64,000 nucleotides of DNA from Luteipulveratus flavus (GTDB lineage Bacteria; Actinomycetota; Actinomycetes; Actinomycetales; Dermatophilaceae). Position numbers and translations under genes: made by a program. Positions 18,781 to 27,052 of the stretch are shown in pieces. The stretch lies in NCBI RefSeq assembly GCF_029439465.1, contig NZ_JAROAV010000024.1, forward strand, positions 124,001 through 188,000, read 5' to 3'. A model generated the notes under the pieces. It saw nothing but the letters and a program-made list of their open reading frames with translations, ran no database searches and was not told the origin of the DNA. Every line of letters begins with the position of its first letter. Positions within the stretch are counted from its first letter, which is position 1.

Positions 18781-19578
18781 CAGCAGCAGCCTCGCGCCGG
18801 ACTTGACCACGCCCGGCATGACCCCGGCGGCCTTCCAGGCCACCGCGTTGACCCGGTCCTGGACGGAGACCTGGTAGCGGCGCAGCGCCTCGTCGCGGCG
18901 GCTGAGCCGGGACGGGGCCGTACGGCGGAACACCAGGGCGTGCAGGCCGTTGGCCCAGCGCGGGTCGTCGGCCTCGCGCGCGTCCCAGGTCGCCTCGATG
19001 CTCCAGCCCGGGTGCGACTTCAGGAACAAGCGGTGCGCGCGCTGGACGACCGGCCAGCTGGCGTCGTCGACCAGCACCAGCGTCTCGTCGGCCAGCAGCG
19101 GCTCGGCCACCGCGAGGGCGAGGTAGTGCGACAGCTGCGTGTGCTCGCCGTCGTAGAAGTACACCCCGACCGGACGGTCGACCACGCCCGGCGTCGCCAT
19201 GAGCCGGAAGCAGTCGCCCTCGAGCAGCTCGACGTCGGCGTCGGCGGCGTAGCGGCCGAGGTTGTCCAGCAGCTCGGCCCGGGCCAGCTCGCCGGCCATG
19301 CCGAACTCCATGAAGTTCTCCATGGCGTAGAACTTCCGGCCGGAGACGTCGCGGACGGCGCCGCACAGCGAGCGCCCCTTGAACGTGCCGACCTCGAGGT
19401 AGCACTCCTCGGCGGGCAGCAGGCGCGCGGCGAGGTTGAGGACGGCCAGCTCGTTCGGCGAGGTGAACCCGCTGACGTCCTTGGCGATCACGTCCCAGCC
19501 GGAGTCGATCGGGTCATGCTCCTGCGGGTCACCGGCGAAGTGTGACGGGAGCTCGGCGAAGAAGCGTGCGGTGTCCAT
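18745..19578 (-). CDS. SAM-dependent methyltransferase (Methyltransf_24 type)
   Basis: Cytoplasmic protein of 277 residues with motif I YLEVGTFKGRSLCGA near residue 63 and a YFYDGEHT segment near 145. The latter is a hallmark of the Methyltransf_24 group often found in glycan and O-antigen clusters. The region LVDDASWPVV follows. It stands alone on the minus strand with palindromic site 5 located 25 bp upstream of its ATG. A role in methylating a sugar of the same polymer is suggested by context only. Confidence 0.8.
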   Translation of the reverse strand: MDTARFFAELPSHFAGDPQEHDPIDSGWDVIAKDVSGFTSPNELAVLNLAARLLPAEECYLEVGTFKGRSLCGAVRDVSGRKFYAMENFMEFGMAGELARAELLDNLGRYAADADVELLEGDCFRLMATPGVVDRPVGVYFYDGEHTQLSHYLALAVAEPLLADETLVLVDDASWPVVQRAHRLFLKSHPGWSIEATWDAREADDPRWANGLHALVFRRTAPSRLSRRDEALRRYQVSVQDRVNAVAWKAAGVMPGVVKSGARLLLSRSRAIGGGQR

Positions 19579-19603
19579 GCGGGATCGTCCATTCTGTGCG
19601 GTG

Positions 19604-19615
19604 TACTCCCGAGTA
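19604..19615. promoter_or_regulatory. Palindromic operator-like site 5 (TACTCCCGAGTA)
   Basis: Perfect match to TACT-N4-AGTA with 5-bp arms (TACTC/GAGTA). It lies in the 60-bp gap upstream of the methyltransferase at 19578 and after the acyltransferase that ends at 19639. The operator role is inferred from recurrence. Confidence 0.55.
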
Positions 19616-19638
19616 GCGCAGACATAGTGACATGTGAC

Positions 19639-21615
19639 TCACCGCACAGGGGCATAGCTCGCCTGAATCTGTGGCAGCAGCCACTTCCAGACCATCGGCG
19701 CGGCCTCCCGGGAGAAGTGCGCCCGGTCGGCGAAAAGGGTGACGCCGGCCCGGGTGGGCTCGTACCCGCGGGGGCAGGTCGCGGCCTGCAGGTCGATGAC
19801 GCGCACGGCGCCCGGGTGGCGGGCCGCCCAGCTCTTCAGCACGCCGTTGACCCAGCTCGGGTCCCGGACGACCCGGCGCACCTGAGCGAGGTCCGCCGCA
19901 CCGGCACCCGATCGGCCGCCCGTCTGGTCCGAGGGCAGGTCGCGGCACGGCAGGGTGACCAGCTGCAGCCGGCCGGCGCTGCCGAGGCGCGCGAGCAGGT
20001 CGTCCAGACCGTGGTCGATCACCTGGGCATACCGGGGATCCCCCGGCCGGACGACCGTGCCGTCCGACGCCCGGTGCGGGTAGGCGAGCATCGTCCAGGC
20101 GAGGACCACGAGGACCTGGCTGCCGGACGACCGGAAGTCAGCAGGCCAGCGTTCGCGGGTCGTCCGGCAGGGCGCCTGGACGGGGATGTCCTGCTCCCCC
20201 GTCGTCGCGGTCGCCGGGAGCAGGTCGCAGCCCTCGCGGGCCTGGTTGTGCAGGCTCACCCCGGGGTAGGTCGCCGCCGGGAAGTCGTCGGCCAGCTGCT
20301 GCGCGACCGAGTCTCCCAAGACGGAGATCCGCTGGGGCGCGCTGCCCGGGTCGTACGCCCGCTGGCCCGCGACCAGGTCCGGCTGACGCTCCGACAGAGC
20401 CGGCGCGGGCATGCTCCACAGCAGGACCGACCCGGCGAGCACGGCCGCGACCACCGGGCCGAGGGTCCAGCGTCGTGCGCGCCTCGCCAGCGGCAGCCCA
20501 CGCAGGCCGTGGGCGAGCACCGGCGCCTCCAGGTAGCGGTAGGACGCGGCCGCCGCAGCGAGTGTCAGCACCAGCTGCACCAGGGCGGCGAGCGGTCGCG
20601 GGACGCCGTCCAGCGGCACCCACAGGTGGATCGGCCAGTGGTAGAGGTAGATGCCGTAGGAGATCCGGCCCAGGTACGGCAGCGGTCGCAGGCTCATCAG
20701 GCGGTTCAGCGGAGAGGGCCGCTCGTCGACCGCCGACCAGGCGACCAGCCCGGCGGCGAGCGCGAACAGCAGCACGCCGCCCTCGGTGTAGACCCACTGC
20801 GTCGCCTCGTCCAGCAGGAAGACCGCGCTGAGCGAGGTCGCGAAGCCGACCCAGCCCATCGCCTCGGTCGCCGCCCGTGGCAGCAGCGCCGGCCGCCGCC
20901 CGTCGCTGCCGCGCCCGAGCAGGAACCCGACCGCCACACCGACGAGCAGAGCCTGCACGCGGGTGTCGGTGCCGTAGTAGAGCCGCGACGGGCCGGCCGA
21001 CTGCGCGAGGTGCGCCGTCCACACGGCCGCGCCGACCGCGAGCGCGAGCACGACGCCGGACCGCAGCGCCCGCCGGCGGGCCAGGACGCACAGCCCGAGC
21101 AGCAGGAACGGCACGACGAGGTAGAACTGCTCCTCCACCGACAGCGTCCACGCGTGCCGCAGCGGGGACGGCATGCCGAACTGGTCGAAGTAGGCGTCGT
21201 TGCGCTGGACGAGCCGCCAGTTGAGGAAGAACCCCAGCGTGGCCGCCGCGTCACCGCCCCACAGCCGGCGCTGCTCCCCCTCACCGATGAGCAGTGTCGC
21301 GACGAGGACGGCGGCGACCAGGACCAGCATCGCGGGGAGGACGCGACGCGCTCGGCGGACGTAGAACGCGATCGCGTCGATGCGGCCGGTCCGCGCGTGC
21401 TCGCTGAGAAGGATGCGCGTGATCAGGAAGCCGGAGAAGACGAAGAAGTGGTTGATCCCGATCCAGCCGCCGGCGAGGCGGGTCACGCCGAGGTGGTAGA
21501 GCACGACCAGGATCACGAAGAGCCCGCGGTAGCCGTCCATCGCGGCGAACCGGACGGGCGGGGCCGACGTCGCCCCGCTGCGTCGGGACCGCCGGGTCGC
21601 GAATACGGCGCTCAT
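19639..21615 (-). CDS. Acyltransferase-SGNH fusion protein (OafA type)
   Basis: Bifunctional 658-residue protein. The N-terminal half is an acyltransferase-3 membrane domain with FAAMDGYRGLFVILVVLYHL and the conserved His, WTLSVEEQFY and about ten helices. The C-terminal third is an extracytoplasmic SGNH esterase-like domain with block I ISVLGDSVAQQL near residue 430 and a block V DRAHFS near 635. Such fusions O-acetylate surface polysaccharides, passing the acyl group from the membrane domain to the SGNH domain. The ATG at 21615 overlaps the stop of a second protein of the same type as ATGA, so the pair is co-translated. Confidence 0.87.
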   Translation of the reverse strand: MSAVFATRRSRRSGATSAPPVRFAAMDGYRGLFVILVVLYHLGVTRLAGGWIGINHFFVFSGFLITRILLSEHARTGRIDAIAFYVRRARRVLPAMLVLVAAVLVATLLIGEGEQRRLWGGDAAATLGFFLNWRLVQRNDAYFDQFGMPSPLRHAWTLSVEEQFYLVVPFLLLGLCVLARRRALRSGVVLALAVGAAVWTAHLAQSAGPSRLYYGTDTRVQALLVGVAVGFLLGRGSDGRRPALLPRAATEAMGWVGFATSLSAVFLLDEATQWVYTEGGVLLFALAAGLVAWSAVDERPSPLNRLMSLRPLPYLGRISYGIYLYHWPIHLWVPLDGVPRPLAALVQLVLTLAAAAASYRYLEAPVLAHGLRGLPLARRARRWTLGPVVAAVLAGSVLLWSMPAPALSERQPDLVAGQRAYDPGSAPQRISVLGDSVAQQLADDFPAATYPGVSLHNQAREGCDLLPATATTGEQDIPVQAPCRTTRERWPADFRSSGSQVLVVLAWTMLAYPHRASDGTVVRPGDPRYAQVIDHGLDDLLARLGSAGRLQLVTLPCRDLPSDQTGGRSGAGAADLAQVRRVVRDPSWVNGVLKSWAARHPGAVRVIDLQAATCPRGYEPTRAGVTLFADRAHFSREAAPMVWKWLLPQIQASYAPVR

Positions 21616-23579
21616 GAACGGGCTCCGGCGCGCTGCTCGTACGCGGTCCGGATCGACGGGGCCAGCCAGGTCCAGATCATCGGGGTCGCCGGCGCGGAGA
21701 AGTGGATGCCGTCGCCGTACAGCGGGACGCCGTGCACGGCGGGCCGGAAGCCGGTGGCGCAGCCGAGCGCGCCGTACAGGTCCAGCACCGGCACCTGGTG
21801 CGCGCCGGCCCAGCTGCGGATGATCCGGTTGAGCACGACCGGGTCGGCGCCGGCGTCGGCGAATCTCGGGTGCTGCTCCAGGTAGGCGCGGTAGCTGTCC
21901 GGGAGGTAGGCGATGTCGCGGTCGCGGCACGGCACGGTGACGACCTGGACCTGCGCCGCGCCGGCGGAACGCGCGTCGGCGCGCAGCTGCTCCAGGCGTG
22001 CGACGACGGCACGCTCGTACCGCGGGTCGTCCAGCCCCACCGGGCGCCCGTCCAGCACGTGCGGCAACGACGCCAGGGTCCCGGTCATCAGGACGAGGAC
22101 GTCGACCGAGTCCTGGCGCACCCGGGCGCCGACGTCGCGCTTGATCGCCAGGCAGGTGGGCGTGGCGGTCGTCCGCTCGCGGTCCGACCAGCCGAGCGGG
22201 ACGTCGGTGAGGTCGCAGCCGGGCTCGGCGAGCCCGACGGTGCGCAGGTCGGAGTACGCCGCGGGCTTGCCCTCGAGCAGCTTGAACGGCACCGAGTCCC
22301 CGAGCAGACCCACAGTCACGGGGGTGGGTCGCGGCGTGTACGCGGGAGTCCCGGCCACCAGGGCCGGGCCGGTGCCGCTGCCGGATGCGGGACCGGCAGC
22401 GGCGACGTTGCCGACCGCGTACGAGGCGGCCAGGACCGCGGTGACGCTGGCGGCGACCGCCATCCGGCCGGCTCCGCGCCCGCCGGGCACGAGCGCGCGG
22501 ACGCCACCACGCAGGACGCGCCGCTCGACCAGCTCGTACGACGCCGCCGCGACAGCCACCGTGACAGGGATGCCGATCACGACCTGCAGCCAGGTCGGTG
22601 CCTGCGGGGCGGCGCGGACGAACCACAGGTGGATCGGCCAGTGCCACAGGTACAGCCCGTAGGAGAGCTTCCCCAGGTAGGCGAGCGGTCGCCAGCCGAG
22701 GACGTCGCCGAGGAGAGAGGGACGCGGGTCGGCGCACGCGGTGACCAGCGCGGCGGCGACGAGCGAGCTCAGCAAGATGCCGCCCGACCCGAACATCCAG
22801 CCGCTGAACGGTGCCACGGTCAGGTAGGCGACGGCCATCCCCGCCAACCCGCCCCAGCCGAGGACCGCGAGAGCCGGCGGCGACAACCGGTCGGGCAGCC
22901 GGCCGCCCCGACGCAGGCCGAGCAGGAGGGCGAGCGCCACCCCCACCAGCAGCGACTGCACGCGCGTGTCGGTGCCGTAGTACGCATGGGCCTGCGCCGA
23001 GGTGGAGCCGGTCCCGACCACCGCGGTCCAGACGGCGGACGCGACCGCGAGCCCGAGCACCACGGTCACCTGGGCTCGCCGGCTGCGCAGCACGAACAGC
23101 GCCGCGATCAGCAGCGGGACCAGGACGTAGAACTGCTCCTCCACCGACAGGGTCCAGGCGTGCCGCAGGAACGAGGGGTTGCCGAACGCCTCGAAGTACT
23201 GGTCGTCGCGCAGGATCAGCCGCCAGTTCATGACGTACCCCAGCGTCGCGAGCACGTCGCCCCGCAGCGCCCGGCGCACGTCGTCGTCCGCGACCAGCAG
23301 TCCGTACGCGCACAACGTGCCCAGCAGGAGCAGCAGGCCGGGCAGGAGACGGCGGGCGCGACGCCGGTAGAAACCGAGCACGTCGATGTCGCCGTAGTCG
23401 ATCCGCTCCTCGATCAGCAGGCGGGCGATGAGGAAGCCCGACAGCACGAAGAACAGGTTGATGCCGACCCAGGCCCCCTGCAGACCGCTGACGCCGAGGT
23501 GGAACGCCATGAAGGTGAGCATGGCGATGCCCCGGACGCCGTCCAGGGCAGGTCGGTTGCGGTAGCGCGAGCGGGCCAA
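21612..23579 (-). CDS. Acyltransferase-SGNH fusion protein (OafA type)
   Basis: 655 residues. It shows LDGVRGIAMLTFMAFHLGVS with the conserved His in the first helix, a WTLSVEEQFY motif, multiple helices, then an SGNH domain with VGLLGDSVPFKL near residue 425 and GDGIHFS near 635. The TTG at 23579 follows GGAGG (23587-23591) with a 7-nt gap. A minus-strand TAGTAT at 23630-23625 is a reasonable -10. Only a half match to the cluster palindrome (TACT at 23626) is visible there. It is paired with the downstream paralogue, and the two may acylate different positions. Confidence 0.86.
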   Translation of the reverse strand: MARSRYRNRPALDGVRGIAMLTFMAFHLGVSGLQGAWVGINLFFVLSGFLIARLLIEERIDYGDIDVLGFYRRRARRLLPGLLLLLGTLCAYGLLVADDDVRRALRGDVLATLGYVMNWRLILRDDQYFEAFGNPSFLRHAWTLSVEEQFYVLVPLLIAALFVLRSRRAQVTVVLGLAVASAVWTAVVGTGSTSAQAHAYYGTDTRVQSLLVGVALALLLGLRRGGRLPDRLSPPALAVLGWGGLAGMAVAYLTVAPFSGWMFGSGGILLSSLVAAALVTACADPRPSLLGDVLGWRPLAYLGKLSYGLYLWHWPIHLWFVRAAPQAPTWLQVVIGIPVTVAVAAASYELVERRVLRGGVRALVPGGRGAGRMAVAASVTAVLAASYAVGNVAAAGPASGSGTGPALVAGTPAYTPRPTPVTVGLLGDSVPFKLLEGKPAAYSDLRTVGLAEPGCDLTDVPLGWSDRERTTATPTCLAIKRDVGARVRQDSVDVLVLMTGTLASLPHVLDGRPVGLDDPRYERAVVARLEQLRADARSAGAAQVQVVTVPCRDRDIAYLPDSYRAYLEQHPRFADAGADPVVLNRIIRSWAGAHQVPVLDLYGALGCATGFRPAVHGVPLYGDGIHFSAPATPMIWTWLAPSIRTAYEQRAGARS

Positions 23580-23684
23580 GCGAGATCCTCCACGATCCGG
23601 GTCCGGGCGGGGCGGGCCCGAGAGATACTACGGACGCGGGGTAGGAGATACCTGCCGATCGGTACAGATCACGCTCAGCCCATC

Positions 23685-23706
23685 CGGCCGGCCCTCACGC
23701 CGGCCG
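23685..23706. terminator. Hairpin after the charged membrane protein gene
   Basis: Inverted repeat CGGCCGGC (23685-23692) and GCCGGCCG (23699-23706) with a 6-nt loop. It begins 4 bp after the stop codon of the minus-strand gene at 23710-24222. GC-rich stem without a clear T tract, so intrinsic termination is likely but not certain. Confidence 0.5.
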
Positions 23707-23709
23707 ACC

Positions 23710-24222
23710 TCAGCGGCGCGGGGAGTCGTCGTCGTAGCGGCGGCTGCGGCGGGGGACGTAGCGGTCCGATCCCCCGTCCTCGGAGGAGTGGCGGAACGAG
23801 CGCTCCTCGGTGGCGTCGCGGTCCTCGTCGTAACGCTCCTCGTCGACGGAGCGCCGCTCGCGGACGTCACCGTCCTCCAGGCGGTCTCGCGATGCGGACA
23901 CCGAACGGACCTCGTTGCGGCGGTCGAAGCCGAACAGCGCCGTGCCGATCGCGGCCACCGCGAGAGCGATGAGCCCCGAGAAGATCGCACGCATGCGGTA
24001 GACGTCCGGAAGATCGCGGCAGATGTTCTTCGGGAAGGTCTCCGTCGGCGGCGATGACGCGCTCCCGCAGTCGAAGAACTGCCCGTTCGAGCCCAGGAAC
24101 GTGACCGGCACGAAGTACCAGTAGGCCGCTACACCGAGCAGCGCGAGGCCGATCAGGAGAGACACCTTGGTCCCGGTGCGAGGGCTCAGAACAGTGCGGG
24201 ATTCGTCTCCGTCATGGGGCAT
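23710..24222 (-). CDS. Hypothetical membrane protein with highly charged C-terminal tail
   Basis: Unrecognised 170-residue protein. It has two hydrophobic helices (about residues 19-37 and 80-98) separated by an extracytoplasmic loop with two Cys (FDCG and NICRD) that could form a disulfide. A long tail of about 65 residues follows, dominated by Arg, Asp, Glu and Ser and probably disordered in the cytoplasm. The ATG at 24222 is chosen because TAGTAT (24235-24230) ends 7 nt upstream, as expected for a leaderless message. An in-frame ATG at 24231 overlaps that hexamer. A scaffold or regulator role for the glycan machinery is possible but not shown. Confidence 0.65.
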   Translation of the reverse strand: MPHDGDESRTVLSPRTGTKVSLLIGLALLGVAAYWYFVPVTFLGSNGQFFDCGSASSPPTETFPKNICRDLPDVYRMRAIFSGLIALAVAAIGTALFGFDRRNEVRSVSASRDRLEDGDVRERRSVDEERYDEDRDATEERSFRHSSEDGGSDRYVPRRSRRYDDDSPRR

Positions 24223-24229
24223 GCCGCGC

Positions 24230-24260
24230 ATACTAGTTGTGACGAGGGCCACGATGTCTA
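24230..24260 (-). promoter_or_regulatory. Promoter of the charged membrane protein gene
   Basis: Minus-strand TAGACA (24260-24255) and TAGTAT (24235-24230) form a -35/-10 pair with a 19-bp spacer, and the predicted start point falls at the ATG at 24222. The -35 overlaps operator-like site 6. Confidence 0.5.
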
Positions 24261-24270
24261 CCAATGAGTA
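24259..24270. promoter_or_regulatory. Palindromic operator-like site 6 (TACCAATGAGTA)
   Basis: One-mismatch copy of TACT-N4-AGTA in the 125-bp divergent gap between the charged membrane protein and the third acyltransferase-SGNH gene. It overlaps the minus-strand -35 by two bases, so a bound protein could affect both genes. Confidence 0.45.
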
Positions 24271-24347
24271 CGTAGGATCACCGGCAACCTCGGAGCCCGG
24301 GGTGCGCTCGTCCGAACCACCGCCGTCCCGTCGTTGAGAGCAGATCG

Positions 24348-26276
24348 TTGGCCCACCACAAGCACGCGTCACTCCCCTACCGCCCGGCCTTGGACGGGTT
24401 GCGGGGTGTCGCCGTCCTCGCGGTCCTCGTCTACCACGTCAACGGGTCATGGGCCCGGGGCGGCTGGCTCGGCGTGGACCTCTTCTTCGTCCTGTCCGGA
24501 TTCCTGATCACCTCGCTGCTGCTGCAGGAGCACCGGCGCTGGGGCAGCATCGACCTGCTCGGCTTCTGGATGTCCCGAGCGCGTCGGTTGCTCCCGGCGC
24601 TGGTGGTCGTGCTCATCGCGGTGCTCGTGGCGGCGTGGTTCTGGACCGTTCAGACCCGCCGGGCGACGGTCGGGTGGGATGTCCTCTCCGCACTGGGCTA
24701 CGTGGCGAACTGGCGGTTCATCGCCGGCGACGAGAGCTACTTCTCCTCGATCGCCATGCCGTCCCCGGTGCTCCACATGTGGTCCCTGTCCATCGAGGAG
24801 CAGTACTACCTCGCGTTCCCGCTCCTGCTCACGGCACTCACGGCTGTGGTGCGCAGCCGCCGCACCTGTGCCGCAGTCCTCGGCGCGCTCGCCCTGCTCT
24901 CGGTCTGGTGGATGACCCACCTGTACGTCCCGGGCGCCGACCCCTCCCGCGTCTACTACGGCACCGACACCCGAGCGTTCGAGCTCTTGATCGGCGCCAC
25001 CGCCGCGTGCCTGCTGAGCGGGCGCGAGCTCCGGCGCGGCCGACCGCGCCGGACGGACTCCGTCCTGGGCATCGCGGCCTGGCCGGCACTGGCGATCTTC
25101 ATGATCTGCTTCCTGCTCCTCCCCGAAGGTTCCACCGTGCCGTTCGAGGGCGGCCTGGCCCTGCTCGCCGTCGTCGCGGTCGTCCCGATCGCGGCCGCGT
25201 CCTCGCGGACACCGAGCGCGTTCCAGCGGGCGCTGGCTTTCGAGCCGCTGCGGCGGCTGGGTCTCATCAGCTACGCGCTGTACCTCTGGCACTGGCCGGT
25301 CATCGTCTTCCTCAACCCGTCGGTCATGCCGGTGGACGGACTCGCCCTCTCGGTCGTGCAGATCGTCACCTCCCTGCTGCTGGCCTCCCTCACGTTCCTG
25401 TACGTCGAGCGCCCCATCCGCAGCAGGGGCTTCGCGGCGCTCATCCCGCGCCAGCCGCGGCCGAGCGTCATCGCGGCGTGGTCGGCCGTGCCGTTGATCG
25501 TCGTCGGAGCGCTCGCGCTACCGCTCAACACCTCCTCCAGCAGCGCCGACACGCCACACGGCAGCTCGGTGACGCTGCCCCAGCCGAGGTACGTGCCGAG
25601 CACCACCACGCGGAGCGTGATCCTGGTCGGTAACTCCATCCCTGTGAGCCTGACCAACTACTTCGACGGATCCAGCTTCTCGGACCTGCAGGTCAGCCGG
25701 TCGGCGAACCTCGGCTGCGACCCGTTCCCCGGCCGTCAGTACGTCGGTGACGAGCTCCAGGTGCCCTCCGCCGGCTGCGTGCAGTGGCACACGACCTGGA
25801 CCGACAAGATCGCCGAGACCCGCCCGGACCTGACCCTCTTCTTCGTGCCTCAGACCCTCGTCAGCGACTACGAGGTCGATGGCCGGCGGATCCGGTACGG
25901 CACCGCCGAGCACGACCGGTTCATCACGGCTTCCCTCGAGCACGTCCGGACGCAGATCGCGCAGCACGGGGGCAAGAGGCTGGCGATCTCGACCCTGTCG
26001 TGCCACGACCAACCCGACTTCGGCAAGAATCCGGAGGCGGCGAACGTGAGCAACATCGCCAGAGTGCGGCACGTCAACGCCATCGCGACCGCCTGGGCCC
26101 GGCAGAAGCAGGTCGGCGTCGTCGACACCTTCTCCGCGGTGTGCGCGGGCGGTTTCCACGAACGCGTCAACGGCGTCCCCCTGTACGCCGACGGGTTGCA
26201 CTTCACCAAGACCTCGGCGCCGATCATCTGGAACTGGCTCGCACCGCAGCTGCAGCAGCTCGCGGGACGACCGTGA
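24348..26276 (+). CDS. Acyltransferase-SGNH fusion protein with variant GNS motif
   Basis: 642-residue membrane protein. The acyltransferase-3 domain shows LDGLRGVAVLAVLVYHVN, LSGFLITSLLL and WSLSIEEQYY. The SGNH domain follows from about residue 400. Its block I reads VILVGNSIPVSL, with Asn where the other copies have Asp before the catalytic Ser; block V is ADGLHFT, so Asp and His are kept. The TTG at 24348 follows a GAGAGCAGA stretch. The stop overlaps the GTG of the nucleotidyltransferase gene as GTGA, linking acylation and sugar activation in one unit. Confidence 0.85.
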   Translation: MAHHKHASLPYRPALDGLRGVAVLAVLVYHVNGSWARGGWLGVDLFFVLSGFLITSLLLQEHRRWGSIDLLGFWMSRARRLLPALVVVLIAVLVAAWFWTVQTRRATVGWDVLSALGYVANWRFIAGDESYFSSIAMPSPVLHMWSLSIEEQYYLAFPLLLTALTAVVRSRRTCAAVLGALALLSVWWMTHLYVPGADPSRVYYGTDTRAFELLIGATAACLLSGRELRRGRPRRTDSVLGIAAWPALAIFMICFLLLPEGSTVPFEGGLALLAVVAVVPIAAASSRTPSAFQRALAFEPLRRLGLISYALYLWHWPVIVFLNPSVMPVDGLALSVVQIVTSLLLASLTFLYVERPIRSRGFAALIPRQPRPSVIAAWSAVPLIVVGALALPLNTSSSSADTPHGSSVTLPQPRYVPSTTTRSVILVGNSIPVSLTNYFDGSSFSDLQVSRSANLGCDPFPGRQYVGDELQVPSAGCVQWHTTWTDKIAETRPDLTLFFVPQTLVSDYEVDGRRIRYGTAEHDRFITASLEHVRTQIAQHGGKRLAISTLSCHDQPDFGKNPEAANVSNIARVRHVNAIATAWARQKQVGVVDTFSAVCAGGFHERVNGVPLYADGLHFTKTSAPIIWNWLAPQLQQLAGRP

Positions 26277-27040
26277 GCCGGCGCGGCCGTCGTGCCGCCG
26301 TCGTCCTCGCCGGCGGGCGCGGCACCCGCATGGGTGGTCTCGTCCGGGACGTCCCGAAGCCGCTCCTACCGGTCGCTGGTCGTCCGCTCATCACCTACCA
26401 GCTCGAGCGCCTCGCCGCCGCCGACGTCACCGACGTGGTCGTCGCCACGGGCTACCTCGCCGACGCCTTTCCCGCTGCCCTGGGAGACGGGTCGGCCTAC
26501 GGCGTGACGCTGCGGCTGGTCGTCGAGGACCGACCGCTGGGCACCGGTGGTGGCCTGCGACGCGCTCTCGACGCCGCTGGGCTCGGCTCCGGCGACACCG
26601 TGGTCGTGGTCAACGGCGACCTGCTGTCGGGTCACGACCTCGGATCTCAGCTCGCGGCGTTCGAGCAGGACCGTTCCCAGCGCGGTGCCGTGGCGACGCT
26701 CCACGTCCGTCGGGTCGACGACGCGAGGCCCTACGGGCTGGTCGAGACCGGTCCGGACGGTCGCATCCACAGCTTCCGTGAGAAGCCGAGCACGCCGTGC
26801 GCGGGCCTCATCAACGCCGGCACCTACGTCGTCGATCCGTCCCTGCTGTCCGCGGTCGACCCCGGCACGGTCAGCTCGCTGGAACGGGACGTCCTCCCCG
26901 CAGCAATCGCGCGCGGAGCCGTCCTGACCGCGCACCGACAGGACAGCGACTTCCTGGACGTCGGCACACCGGAGGCCCTGCAGCAGGCCGAGAGCTCACA
27001 GCTCGTTCGTGCGAGAGCAGGCCACGACCGAGGCGTGTGA
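26273..27040 (+). CDS. hddC: Sugar-1-phosphate nucleotidyltransferase, HddC-like
   Basis: 255 residues. It carries the nucleotidyltransferase signature LAGGRGTRMGGLVRDVPKP near the N-terminus, PLGTGGGLRRAL near residue 85 and VVNGDLL near 108, which together match the HddC group (D-glycero-alpha-D-manno-heptose-1-phosphate guanylyltransferase) better than generic RmlA or GalU. It would make the GDP-heptose donor used by the glycosyltransferases. The HddA-like kinase at the other end of the cluster supports this. GmhA and GmhB functions were not seen in the window. A mannose-1-phosphate or other sugar specificity remains possible. It converges on polA with only a 12-bp gap. Confidence 0.75.
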   Translation: MSRRGRRAAVVLAGGRGTRMGGLVRDVPKPLLPVAGRPLITYQLERLAAADVTDVVVATGYLADAFPAALGDGSAYGVTLRLVVEDRPLGTGGGLRRALDAAGLGSGDTVVVVNGDLLSGHDLGSQLAAFEQDRSQRGAVATLHVRRVDDARPYGLVETGPDGRIHSFREKPSTPCAGLINAGTYVVDPSLLSAVDPGTVSSLERDVLPAAIARGAVLTAHRQDSDFLDVGTPEALQQAESSQLVRARAGHDRGV

Positions 27041-27052
27041 TCAGACGTTCGG

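Noticed and set aside
23626-23637. TACTACGGACGC upstream of the acyltransferase at 23579 as another operator.
   Set aside because: Only the left TACT half is present; the region is better explained as a minus-strand -10 TAGTAT.
24231-24242. Possible seventh copy of the cluster palindrome, TACTAGTTGTGA.
   Set aside because: Only the left half matches; the right half differs at two of four positions, and the bases are explained as a -10 hexamer for the gene at 24222.
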